Of a stretch of DNA of 64,000 nucleotides, positions 40,101 to 49,437 are shown piece after piece. The notes below the pieces were generated by a model. That model worked only from the letters and a program-made list of their open reading frames with translations. It was not told the origin of the DNA and made no database searches. Position 1 is the first letter of the stretch, and each line of letters begins with the position of its first letter. The stretch is from Sphagnum compactum (lineage: Eukaryota; Bryophyta; Sphagnopsida; Sphagnales), in contig OZ234498.1 in the NCBI GenBank assembly GCA_965153455.1, forward strand, positions 3,782,001 to 3,846,000. Reading direction: 5' to 3'. Position numbers and translations under genes: made by a program.

Positions 40101-40841
40101 ACTTGAACAAGAAATTGTTCAATCTAGTATGAAAGAAGTCGGGAATTCACAAGTCCCAAGCGACTCAGATGATGATGGGTTTGATCAAAGTTTTGAATAC
40201 AACAAAAGTCCTCGAGATTTTCATATCCCCCGAAGTCACTTTGGCTCTCCTTCGCACCCCCCCTTTCCACACTTGTACAAACTTTTACTATCTCTTCAAT
40301 TCCATACAAGTATTGCTATTGTGATCACAAATGTTTTGTATATCACATTCACCAAATTGCACTAACTTCCATACTCTTATAATGGTGCATTCACACTTGA
40401 TGTTAATTCAGTGTTAAATGAAAATCTAGGTGGCATCCTAGGTGGCACACAATGTTAATAAATAAGTGATAGTTTAATGTTAAATGAATGTTAACTTAAC
40501 ATAACATTTTCATAATAAGTAGGTTTAAGTCTTAAATGACTGGCATGATGATGTTAAGGGACTCAACAACACTAGAGTCGCTAACACCAAGTGTGAATGC
40601 ACCTTAAATAGTTTGAGGCAAAACTTCACAAATCTCCATTCTTCTTGTTTTCTTCACACAGGCTCATAGGCATGAATGTTACTCTCAACATGCTCTATAA
40701 TATGGAAACCCTAATACCCCATTTTGTATCTTCCTTGTGTTCTTCTTGTACAGGTTACAGGATATGGATGATTCTGATTTCACAGAGTTTTCAAGTGTTA
40801 ATAGTGTGTCCCCGAATCGGAACCTTAATAAAGGATCTTAA
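25169..40841 (+). CDS. GEX2: GEX2-like multi-filamin-repeat membrane protein, 21 exons, 5' end missing
   Basis: Exons: 25169-25281, 26297-26534, 26844-26902, 27442-27700, 27906-28235, 28512-28859, 30004-30333, 31011-31358, 32225-32545, 32778-33158, 33962-34104, 34406-34580, 35768-35895, 36625-36851, 37000-37311, 37506-37744, 38019-38254, 38664-38823, 39043-39206, 39823-40274, 40754-40841. All are GT-AG and in phase, giving 1682 aa from the first firm exon. Order: nine filamin-type Ig repeats, about three cadherin-like modules, one transmembrane helix, acidic cytosolic tail. In plants the filamin-repeat single-pass family I know is GEX2, a sperm plasma-membrane protein for gamete attachment. 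DDLGNFGCxxxCS before the helix recalls that family from memory. Signal peptide and start codon were not found; they should lie upstream. Exons 1-2 and 3 are the least certain. Confidence 0.8.
29441..29729 (-). repeat. ~300-bp dispersed repeat R3, copy 2 (inverted, in a GEX2-like intron)
   Basis: The reverse complement aligns with 3541-3840: ACCAAGGCAAGGATATTGTG, GAGATTAGTTATAGAGTTATG, CATGGTGAAATATTTGAATT and GGCCACAG-GTGA blocks all occur in order. It lies in the 1.1-kb intron between exons at 28859 and 30004 of the GEX2-like gene. Confidence 0.75.
30690..30840. repeat. Dispersed repeat R5, copy 1
   Basis: Aligns with 58200-58360: ATGACCAAACTCAGGGTTCT, TTCTTACTTTACGGATA and TTTCATCCCCC-TTGA-type blocks occur in the same order. 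Noncoding; lies in a GEX2-like intron. Confidence 0.55.
32547..32590 (+). repeat. TTTTTC microsatellite at a splice donor
   Basis: The donor of the exon ending at 32545 (G|gttttc) opens directly into a run of TTTTTC units and T-tracts. A TA dinucleotide run (about 32699-32719) lies further down the same short intron. Confidence 0.85.
33440..33600 (+). repeat. Dispersed repeat R4, copy 1
   Basis: Shares ordered blocks with 35300-35440: AGAGGATGGCACC(T)TACA, AAGG-T-CTC, AAAATGA and CTCTCAAATGAATCA. It is noncoding and lies in an intron of the GEX2-like gene. Confidence 0.5.
34682..34876. mobile_element. Tourist/Harbinger-like MITE, family 2, copy 1 (GEX2-like intron 12)
   Basis: The ends GTGCATTCACACCTAATGCTA and CAACACCGAGTGTGAATGCACC are inverted repeats. 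Flanks are TAA and TTA, compatible with a 3-bp TWA target duplication. The interior matches copy 2 (AATTCAGTGTT, GAAAATCTAGGTGGCA, GGGACT, CACTAGAGTC-type blocks). It is noncoding. Confidence 0.75.
35300..35440 (+). repeat. Dispersed repeat R4, copy 2
   Basis: Matches 33440-33600 in the same orientation, about 1.9 kb downstream within the same gene. The two intronic copies could arise by transposition or by segmental duplication together with intervening exons. Confidence 0.5.
35768..38823 (+). other. Cadherin-like / Big-type modules of the GEX2-like protein
   Basis: Six exons encode about three Ig-fold modules different from the filamin repeats. The first has AVDDTAW...VLSNDI, then HGTAIVAGSVVIYSPN and GNDFFDYYIVDD, as in cadherin-like domains of bacterial and algal surface proteins. 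The second has LTYEDAPLPSIGAFD, NFNGNDLITMKAKDGTG and VTVLPVNDPPSI. The third has VADPDEFDIR, LEATLQVDWGLLYVTL and VVDDLGNFGC. Exon phases here vary (0, 2, 1), unlike the uniform phase-1 filamin part. Confidence 0.7.
35950..36590. repeat. ~160-bp tandem repeat in a GEX2-like intron
   Basis: The block TTCTAGCTTTTGTCATCA recurs at 35981, 36144, 36303 and 36466 (spacing 163, 159, 163). Each unit also holds CCCATGCAATTTTAATTT, an A-run, and one or two AGGTTTAGGGTTTAAA blocks, which contain the plant telomere motif TTTAGGG. The last unit runs up to the acceptor of the exon at 36625. Confidence 0.9.
39043..40841 (+). other. Transmembrane helix and acidic cytosolic tail
   Basis: The exon at 39043 encodes LIAYVLGPILGTLLLCAGC, the only long hydrophobic span in the C-terminal half, followed by CRSLCEWMRLPPV with basic residues, as expected for the cytosolic side. 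The tail of about 190 aa is acidic and Ser-rich (PSDSDDDGFD). The last intron is placed from PFPHL (phase-2 donor at 40275) to LQDMDDSDFTEF, ending at a TAA at 40839-40841. Confidence 0.8.
40383..40604. mobile_element. Tourist/Harbinger-like MITE, family 2, copy 2 (GEX2-like intron 20)
   Basis: The terminal inverted repeats are about 24 bp: left GGTGCATTCACACTTGATGT, right the reverse complement of GGTGCATTCACACTTGGTGT. It is flanked by TAA on both sides (40380-40382 and 40605-40607), a perfect 3-bp target duplication typical of PIF/Harbinger. Length is 222 bp, noncoding. Confidence 0.85.
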
Positions 40842-42457
40842 ACAACAAAGCAATCGTGAATTTCCATCTTTGAATAGTATGTCTATTTAGCGTACCATAA
40901 GTACACTTTGTGTGAAGACTTGTTTGAACACCAAGCATCAACAAATGCTATGAGGTGTGTTGTGCATTAAATTGAGTGGATCACACAAGCCATATGTGTA
41001 TTATTGGCAAAACCATGTTTCATCATTTGCCAAGTTTGGAGGAGTCATGGGCAAGGTTGTATGCATATATGGCTTATGGGTCCAATTTGGCTAATATGAA
41101 CCACTTGCCCATAGGATTGAGTATTTAAAAGGAGTATATTTTAAGGAAGAAATTAAATTTTATGATTTGTAAATTGATATAAAAATGGATTTAATTCTTA
41201 TGACCCAAAATAAAGTTAAATTATTTTATTATGTATATATGTATATAATTCTTTTCATTAAAATGAAATTTTCAAATCATTTTTTAAAATAATAATTTTT
41301 TTAAATAACGAGAATCATTGGTTACATTGTTTCTAAAATGATTTTTTGTATTCCATGCTCATTAGATTCATTTCAAATTTATCCAAATAGTGACAAGGGG
41401 AAAAAAAAAAAAAAACCAAAAGCACCAAGGCCAAAATGTTTCCAATGACTACATTTTACACATGGCATTCATGTGTTGGTCTATTACACCACTCTTTTAC
41501 ATTTTTCATACATTGTTTCAAATATCGAAATATAAATCAAATATGATCAATAATATAATAAACCTTTTGTACTACAAGGAATCATATCCATACTAACCCA
41601 TGTGTTTGTGATTTGTGTTTAAATCAACCACTTTTGCAATTGTCATTTCAACTATTGCATGTGACACATGGCAAAAACTTATAGTTGCATAGTTGATTAC
41701 AAATTAGTTTTAAGTTGTACTTGGGATTATGACATGACTATTACTAGTTTGCATACAAATGAAATTGAAAAGTTCATTCATATCATCCACAATTGGTGAT
41801 GTCCAACAATAGGTGAAAACTTAATTTTTTTTGTTATTAATAATGTGGTGGATAAATGATTAAACAAAATGTGATATCTTGTTCAAATTTAATTACACTT
41901 TTACATATCATTGTTTCAAATGTACATGTGTTAACGATTACCTAGTGCAATGCAACATGTCATGTTAGTTTAAGCAACCTAAATAGCTTAAGCAACCCTT
42001 AGATACTTGAGGTAACCCCTAAGTACCCTAAATAGTTTAAACAACCCCTAGGTATGTCCCTAATACTTAAGGTACCTTAGATAACCTTAGCTAATTACAT
42101 TAAATAACCCATTCCTAGGTATCCCCTAGGTAGCTTGGGTTCGATTCACTATGTAGTTTAAGCCTAGGTAACTTAAATATCCTAAGCAACCCTTAAGTAG
42201 CCAAAGCAAGTCGAAAGTAACCCTTAAGTACCGTATGTAACCTAGACAACCCCTAGGTACCATAAATAACCTAAGTAACCCCTAAATATTTTAATTAATT
42301 TGAATAGCCCTTAGGTAGCCTAAGAAGTCCATTAGTAGCCCTTAGGTAGGCACCTTTGTACCTTAGGTAGCCCCTTGATAACAACTAGGTAACCTAACAA
42401 CCCCTTAGTAGTTTAGGTAACCTAGGCAACCTTTAAGTAGGCCCTTAAGTACCTTAT
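40842..42457. other. Region after the GEX2-like gene; degenerate CTAGGTAACC-type repeat array from about 41965
   Basis: The first part should hold the 3' UTR, with no other gene seen. From about 41965 to 42457 the sequence is a degenerate array of units like TAAGCAACCCTTAAGTAGCC and CCCTAGGTACC, about 20-25 bp each. The same array resumes at 55135-55390, right after the gypsy element, with a further patch near 55610-55690. Confidence 0.75.
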
Positions 42458-42969
42458 TGTAGGGGAAATACTTAGGCATGTCAATAGAGTAATAATACTA
42501 GACAAAATCCTAATGAAATGTAGTAGGTCGATAGGTCCATATAAGCTGAGCTTACTGTGTCGAGATAACTAACAAACTATCATAACTGCATAATGATATG
42601 ACACAAAGTAGTTATGACTACTTCTTGTAACTATCAAAGGGCATGTCGGATTTGAAGTAAATTTATTACATGAGACTTTGTGGGTGCTTATCTTTTGGAG
42701 TAAAAACATTGAGGCTTATCTAGGAGTGAAAATATTTGTTTGTGAATGGAATGTACGGACATTTTTCTAATGAAGCTTGAGCATTTTTTAAAAATTCTAG
42801 TGTATTGATTTGGATTTTCAAATAATTGTATGGTGTAGTCAATTGTAGTTCTCCAACCATGTAAAGAAATTGTCCAACAATTTAATTGTCCTGGTTGATT
42901 TTTTACTTGGTATTTATATTAATGGAGTAGGACAAGAATCCAAAACGGTGCAAAATTATATTGTTAACA
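42458..42969 (+). repeat. 5' LTR (512 bp)
   Basis: Starts TGTAGGGGAAATAC and ends TTGTTAACA. It aligns along its length with 54620-55134: shared blocks include TCCATATAAGCTGAGCTTA, ATATGACACAAAGTAGTT, TTTTTCTAATGAAGCTTGA and ATTAATGGAGTAGGACAAGA. Substitutions are frequent, so the insertion is old. Confidence 0.9.
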
Positions 42970-42970
42970 T

Positions 42971-42990
42971 TTGGCGACCATATTGGGGAT
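42971..42990 (+). other. Primer-binding site, tRNA-Asp-like
   Basis: Directly after the 5' LTR is TGGCGACCATATTGGGGAT. It matches the complement of the plant tRNA-Asp 3' end (TGGCGCCGTTGCCGGGGAT) at 13 of 19 positions, including both ends. Athila-type elements use this tRNA. Confidence 0.7.
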
Positions 42991-43002
42991 TTCTAACTCA
43001 AT

Positions 43003-45370
43003 TTGTTGTTGGAGAAAATTGAAGAAAAAGGTTATGTAATCCTTCTTTTTGTAATTAAATTAATGGAAAATGAAGAGGGGAAAATTGAAATAGATGAGTT
43101 AGATTTAGAATTTTGTCTAATTCATGTACTTTACATAATTCTACCCTATGGATTTAGAGAATTGTTAGGAGTTTATAGAGTTGATAAGAAGAAAATAGAG
43201 CGAATAAATTATTGTTATGGGTGTTAAGCATGTCATAGCTTTTCCTAATTTATTCATTTATTACAAACAAGGTATGGCTAAATCTATTGTTTTATTTTAT
43301 TTTATTATTACAACAACATATATCAGGGATGGTTCAAAAAATGGTAGATTATGACAATTGTTAAAAGAGGGAGCCATGAATGGTTAAAGGAAACTATAAC
43401 AATGAATGAAGGAAAAGAAAGATTAAGACTTCAAAATAAATATGGTTGGAATTTTTTCGATTACTTGTATACACCAAAAAGGACTCCAGAACTTGATACA
43501 TGGGGAAATTTCATGGAAAAATTTAAAACATTGCCTAAGAATGTTCAAAAACTAATAATAAAAAATTTACATGGTTGAACAAAAGCATGGTGCATACAAC
43601 TAAAAATACTAATAATTGACACTACATAATTAATGAAGTATAAGAGATGGCTACCAGTAATGGTATGTTTACTGATGTTAATTCCAATTAAAAAAGTTGC
43701 AACAACCTATCATATTATCAAATTTCATGATAAAAGAAACTTTACAAAACCAAATATTAATGTTTTGGTAAAGAAATGGATACCATGTGATTTGTTATGG
43801 ACTCAAAGACTTTTAAGGTTTGAATATGCAATGAGATTAGGAAGGAATGAAGATTATTGTCTAAAAGTAATTGAATCAAAAGAATTCCGGTCTACAATGA
43901 TTATTCCAAATCCATATAAGAAATATTGAAGAATAAAAAATTAAAGAAAGAAAACATGGTAGTAATAAGGAAACAAGAATTTTTTGGAACCTATGATGGA
44001 TAGAATAGGGAAGTAGAAGAGCAAAATTGACTAAAAGATTGGAAAAAACAAAATCATGAAGAAGCAAAAATATATATATGCTCAAGTAAAAAAATTTAGA
44101 GAAATATATGTTCAAGTAGAGAAATTTACTAAATGGAAGGGGTTGATAACTATTTTTAATCCCTCTAATAGTTATCAAGTACTTCATCCTATTGAAGAAG
44201 AAATAGAAATAACAGTAATGCGAACAACAATTGAAGAAACAAATGGTTCACCCAGTGAAGATATTCAGCAATCCACTAAAATTGGAACACCAAATGAAAC
44301 GCAAGAAGAATGTGATGAAGGGAATGTTGACGCATTGCTAAGAACTCCAGAGGCTATAGTAGATGTGTTTGGAACACTTGATTGGGTCACAAAAGAGGGA
44401 TGGCCATGAATACCAAGAAAAGGGTGGAAAGAGGATGTAACACTAGAAACTAGTAGTAGCAATGCAACTGATGAGATTTTTGGAAGAGAATTATTCAAAC
44501 TATTATTTGAAAGCCTTGAACACATCAATACCGGAATTCCTCTAGATCCACCACTAACTATTGTTGCATCAGTAATGAATCTTTTGCCCATTATGGCATA
44601 CCTCATGGCAATGCCTTGCCCATACAGCTACCTAAATATCACGACAATGAAAATCCAATTTTACATATTTGACAATTGACTAAAGTGTGTGTGACTAATG
44701 GAAAAAACACTGACAACCACAAATTACAATATTTTCCAAATTCTTTGAGGGGAAGAATCAGCGACTGGTTTGGAAAGTATGAAACAACTCATCCAAAAAC
44801 GACATGGGCACAAATGTAATGTGCTTTTATAACTCGGTTTAATGAGATTAGAATTAAAAGGCAAGTAGTTGTAGATTTATGATATGCGAAACAAAAGAAG
44901 TATGATCTAGTGGAGGACTATTATAATAGATTCCTTTGACTATGTGCAGTAATCCTTCAATGATTAGATGATATCTATATTGAGAGAAGCCTTTCAAAAA
45001 GGTCTATGTACTAAAGTAAAAATGGCTATTATCAGTATGCCTAGAAGAAAATTAGCAGTAGTAATTGAATTTGCAATTCTAGTAGAAGAACTACCCATGA
45101 GACGAAAAAATATGGCAAGATATTATCAAAATTACTATGACAGTGACGAATCTAATGACTTTGGCGATGAAAATGATCATCATGAAAAGAAGACTAAAAA
45201 GAAATATAAAAAAATAGATTTTGACATAGTAAGAAGAGGAGTGTATTGTCAAAATTGTTTTAACAAAGGTCATTTCAAAAAGGAATGCAAATTGTTAATG
45301 GAATTTTGTAGGATTTGCAGGGCAAGTAACCACAACACAGATCAATGTCCTAGTAAATTTGTGAGTTGAA
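43003..45370 (+). pseudogene. Element 5' ORF and gag, interrupted
   Basis: The first kilobase has separate open pieces with no known motif, perhaps an extra ORF before gag. The gag core follows (about 44640-45000: RISDWFGKYE ... TTWAQM ... ITRFNEIRI). Two CCHC zinc knuckles follow it: CQNCFNKGHFKKEC and CRICRASNHNTDQC (about 45247-45350). Several stops sit where Gln (CAA) or Arg (CGA) codons would be expected. Confidence 0.75.
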
Positions 45371-46393
45371 GTTGTCCCTCAAGAGAGATTATACTAGTAC
45401 AAGTAGCACAACAGAAGTGCCAGGGGCACAAGAAAAAAAAATTTACCAATTTATAATGCACCAAATAATCAAAATTAGTACAATGATCAACAATATAATA
45501 CAAGATCAAATGGTCGTAATTGACAAAGTAATAACCAGTCAAATCGAAATAACCGATATAATCAACAAGCTTATAATTTTAACCATAGATTCTGGCAAAA
45601 TGTTGTGAGATGTTTCCATTATCGAAAGGAAGGCCATGTTAGGAATGATTATCTTATATGGAAGAAAGTTATTAAGGAATAAAAGAAGAATTCCAAACTA
45701 AAAGTTGGAATAAATGTGGCCATGGTCGAATGGGACCAACCAATAATGGATGTTTGTGTGACCACAAGAGGACAAAGAGTGAGGATGCTAAAGGTCGGTG
45801 TGCCTATTGAGGAACTTCCAAAAAGATAAATTAGTCCCACAAAAGGATGTTGAATGAAATGGGAAAAGGAGAAATTGATTCACAAGGATGTGGTTAATGA
45901 ACTACATATAATACAATAAGTGGAAGAAAAACCACTGGAAATGTGTAAGGATGTTCTATTTGATTTGGAACTAACCAAGTCAATTACTCAACCAAAAGGG
46001 TTGAATAGAGAAGAACTATTACAGTCGATGCATTAAGTCAACTTGATGAAGGATGATAAGAGGTCAACTGAAGTGGCCAAGGAAGGTGATGTACATGTTG
46101 AGCCGATAGGAGTTGATATATTGACACAAAGAGATGTGTCGTTAATTGAATTGAATTATTAAAAAAGGAAGAATCAATTAATAGGTGCCAATGGCAAGTT
46201 GACAGTGAGTATCGACAAGCTAATTGCTAGTGAAGAGGATGAGATGGGTTTGACCCCAGACAAGGAAAAATTGACTTGTCTGAGAAGAGGTCAAGTGGTA
46301 AAGTGAAATGTGTTGCCACAAAAATTCATTGTCGAGCAAATGGATAAAGAAAGTGATGAATTACCAAAATTCATGATGAATTCAAAGATATAA

Positions 46394-46687
46394 ATGAAAT
46401 TAAGACAATTGTTGGACATTTGTTCTCAGTTTAAAAAATTGATGACAAAGTCATTGTTTAAAATGGAAGAAGCTTATATTGTTGATGTTTGTAAAGTCAC
46501 AACAACTAAAATAGAGGATTATGATGAAGCCATACCAGTTGTTCAAGTTCATGTTGGGAAATTTGGAGTTAGAGATGCATTATTGGACAGTGGACCTAGT
46601 GTGAATATTATCTCTAAGAATTTGAGGAAGAAGCTTGGATTGAAAAAACCCAAACCAATTCCTTTTGTAGTAAGGATGGTTGACTAG
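46394..46687 (+). pseudogene. Retroelement aspartic protease region
   Basis: It contains ALLDSGPSVNIISKNL, the DSG active-site motif of retroelement proteases in its usual place between gag and RT. Flanking sequence is broken by stops. Confidence 0.75.
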
Positions 46688-47142
46688 ACAAAGGTGTAGC
46701 CAGTTGGATTAATAAGGAACTTGAAAATTGATTTGGTTAGATGTGAATACAGAATCTCTATTATAGAGTTGAATATGGAGAATGGAACAAAAATTTATTT
46801 AATGCTTTTGGGAAGGCTTTGGTTGAAACAGGCAAAGACAATCATAAATGGGGTGAAAGTACTTTTACAATCACTATTGGAAAGAGGACAATGACTATGA
46901 GTACAATTAAGAAATTTGCTTTAAAACCATTAAAAAGACCAAAATATGTTGATGATGGTTATGATTGGGAAGAATGATTGTCGAATGAAAAGGAAAATCG
47001 ACTTTATAATGTAGTGCTTGAGTTGTGGCATGTAGGAGAAGAGTTATATTTTTTTAAAGAGAATAATTGAAGCATGTTTCAACTAGTAGAAAAACCAGAA
47101 TATTTTGTTTATTTTTATCAACATCAACCTGGAGAAGTTTAG

Positions 47143-47925
47143 ATATTGAATGAAGCTGTTGATGTGATAGTTAAAAATAAAAAGATTGTAGGATGGATAG
47201 TCACAGTTGAAGAGCAGCTGAAGAAACTAAACTTGGGAAGTGAAGGAGATCTTAAAGAAGTACTTATTAATGTAGTCTTACCAATATCTTTTCAAGCACA
47301 AATCAAAGAATTATTGGTTAATTACCATGATGTCTTTGTTTGAAGTTACAAAAATTTGAAGGGAATACCTAAGGAAATTTGTGAACACAAAATTGAGTTG
47401 GTGGCTAATGCCCAACCAATTAAACAAATGCAATATAAAATGAACCCAAATTATGCATTAAAGGTGAGAAAAGACCTAGACAAACTACTTGATGCCGGAC
47501 TTATCTACCCCATTGAAACTACATGGTGGTTATCTCCCTTAGTAATTGTACCTAAGAAAAATGGGAAGTTGCAAATATGTGTGGATTATCGTAAATTGAA
47601 TGCCCAAACCAAAAAGAATCCACTTCCTTTACCCTTTTTCGATTCAATCTTGGATTCTGTAGTTGGACATGATATGTATTCTTTTATGAATGGTTATAGC
47701 AGTTATAACCAAATTAAAATGGCCAAAGAGGACAAAGACAAAACAACATTCATCTCTAAATGGGGCACTTATGCCTACAACTTTATGTCGTTTGGGTTAT
47801 GTAATGCCCTTGCTACTTTCCAAAAAGTAGTAACAAAAACATTTAAACCTTATTTAAACAAATTTATGCAAGTGTTTTTGGATGATTTTAGTGTATATGG
47901 AGACAAGAAAGATCATCTAAAATGA
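47143..47925 (+). pseudogene. Retroelement reverse transcriptase region
   Basis: It holds LSPLVIVPKKNGKLQICVDY, then YRKLNAQTKKNPLPLPF, SGYSSYNQI-like NGYSSYNQIKM, and the catalytic box FLDDFSVYGD. This is a typical gypsy RT. It is cut by a TGA at 47341 and another at 47923, both at positions where Trp (TGG) is expected. Confidence 0.85.
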
Positions 47926-48287
47926 TTACAAAAAAGCCTTAAAGAGTGTAGGCTAAATGGGATTAGTTTTAATCTTGAAAAATGTGCATTTTATGTAAAT
48001 TCGTTTGGATTCATAGTATGTCATGACAGTCTAATGGTAGATCCATGTAAGATTACAGTAATGACCATTATGCTAGCACTACTAATTCGACGGAAATAAA
48101 ATGAATGTTAGGAGCAGCTGATTTTTATCATCGTTATTTTTGAGACTTTGCAACTAATGTAGCACCAATGTGCAAATTATTAAAAAAGGGTGAAATTTTT
48201 TTGTGGACAGAAGCATGTGCCAAGTCTTTGGAATGGATGAAAACGTCTATGACATGCCTACCTGTACTTATTGTACCTAACTAGAAG

Positions 48288-48671
48288 TTGGAATTCCATG
48301 TGCATACAGATGCATCAAAATTTGCACTGGGAGCCATGTTAAATCAAAACCCAGATAAGACTATCGATAGACCAATTTACTATGCTAGTAGACTAACGAA
48401 CAATGTAGAAAAGAACTATACAACTATTGAAAAAGAAGCATTAATAATGAATTATGTTGTCAAGAAATTTAGACATTATGTTTTGGGAAATAGTTTTACA
48501 TTCTTTGTGGATCATCAAGCTTTGTTATATTTGGTTAATAAACCAATAGTCACTAGCCGAATTGCTAGAAGGCTACTATTATTACAAGAATTTGATTTCA
48601 AAATAATATTTAAGCCATGTCAGGTGCATTTTTTGTATATCAATTATCCAAAATTAATCATGGAGATTTAG
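48288..48671 (+). pseudogene. Retroelement RNase H region
   Basis: Contains HVHTDASKFALGAML (first catalytic Asp), NYTTIEKEAL (catalytic Glu) and FFVDHQALLYL (third acidic residue). It follows RT in the order expected for Ty3/gypsy. A TAG just before it (48282-48284) replaces an expected Trp codon. Confidence 0.8.
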
Positions 48672-48924
48672 CTATTGGAATTGAAGATCCATTGTTGGAT
48701 GCTTAACTGTTTGGCATAGAAATTGATTGGTCTAGACAAATAATTAGTTATCTCAAGAAGGGCTATTTTGACGACAATATGCCCAAAGAAGAACAAAGTC
48801 AATGGGTGATTAAAACAAGACCATACACGTTATATGATGGCCATTTGCAGAAACTAAGACCAGATGGAGTGTTGAGGTAATGTTTAACACCCATTGAAAC
48901 CTCTAAAGTCTTGGAATAATTCCA

Positions 48925-49437
48925 TGAAGGGCCAACTAGAGGTCATTATGGTAACAATATGACAGTGAAGAAAATTATGTCAATAGGCTACTAGTGGCCA
49001 ACTATTCACAAAGATGTTGCCGACTTGTGCCAAAGATGTGACATCTGTCAACAATTAGAACCTATGTGGTAAAGTGGCAAGGAACCACTCAAACCAGTTA
49101 TGGCGTTTGAACCTTTATGAAATGGGGTTTAGATTTTATGGGACCTTTCAAACCCATAGTTAAAAATACTAATAACCAATATATCATTGTAGTCACTGAC
49201 TACACCACTAAGTGGGTAGAGGCTAAGGCTCTTAGGGACAACATAGCAAAGAACAACGCCAAATTCATTAATGAAAACATTATAACTAGGTTTGGATGTC
49301 CCACCCATTTTTTTAGTGATCAAAGAAGTCATTTCATTAACAAAAGCATTGAAGTACCCGTGGAGGAATTTATGATTGTACCACCTACTATCTGCAAGGA
49401 ATTGGATAGGCTGAATCAACTAATAAAACCTTGGTAA
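48925..49437 (+). pseudogene. Retroelement integrase region
   Basis: An HHCC-type zinc motif is traceable (H-x3-G-HYG ... CQRCDICQQ, about 48927-49055). It is followed by the catalytic core with WGLDFMGPF (first Asp) and [12 protein letters not shown] (second Asp). The Glu of the D,D-35-E triad falls beyond a break. Stops at 48992 and 49070 fall at expected Trp and Gln positions. Confidence 0.8.

Noticed and set aside
41965-42457. CRISPR-like or satellite array of direct repeats
   Set aside because: Units are degenerate and of variable length without unique spacers; this is a plant nuclear genome.
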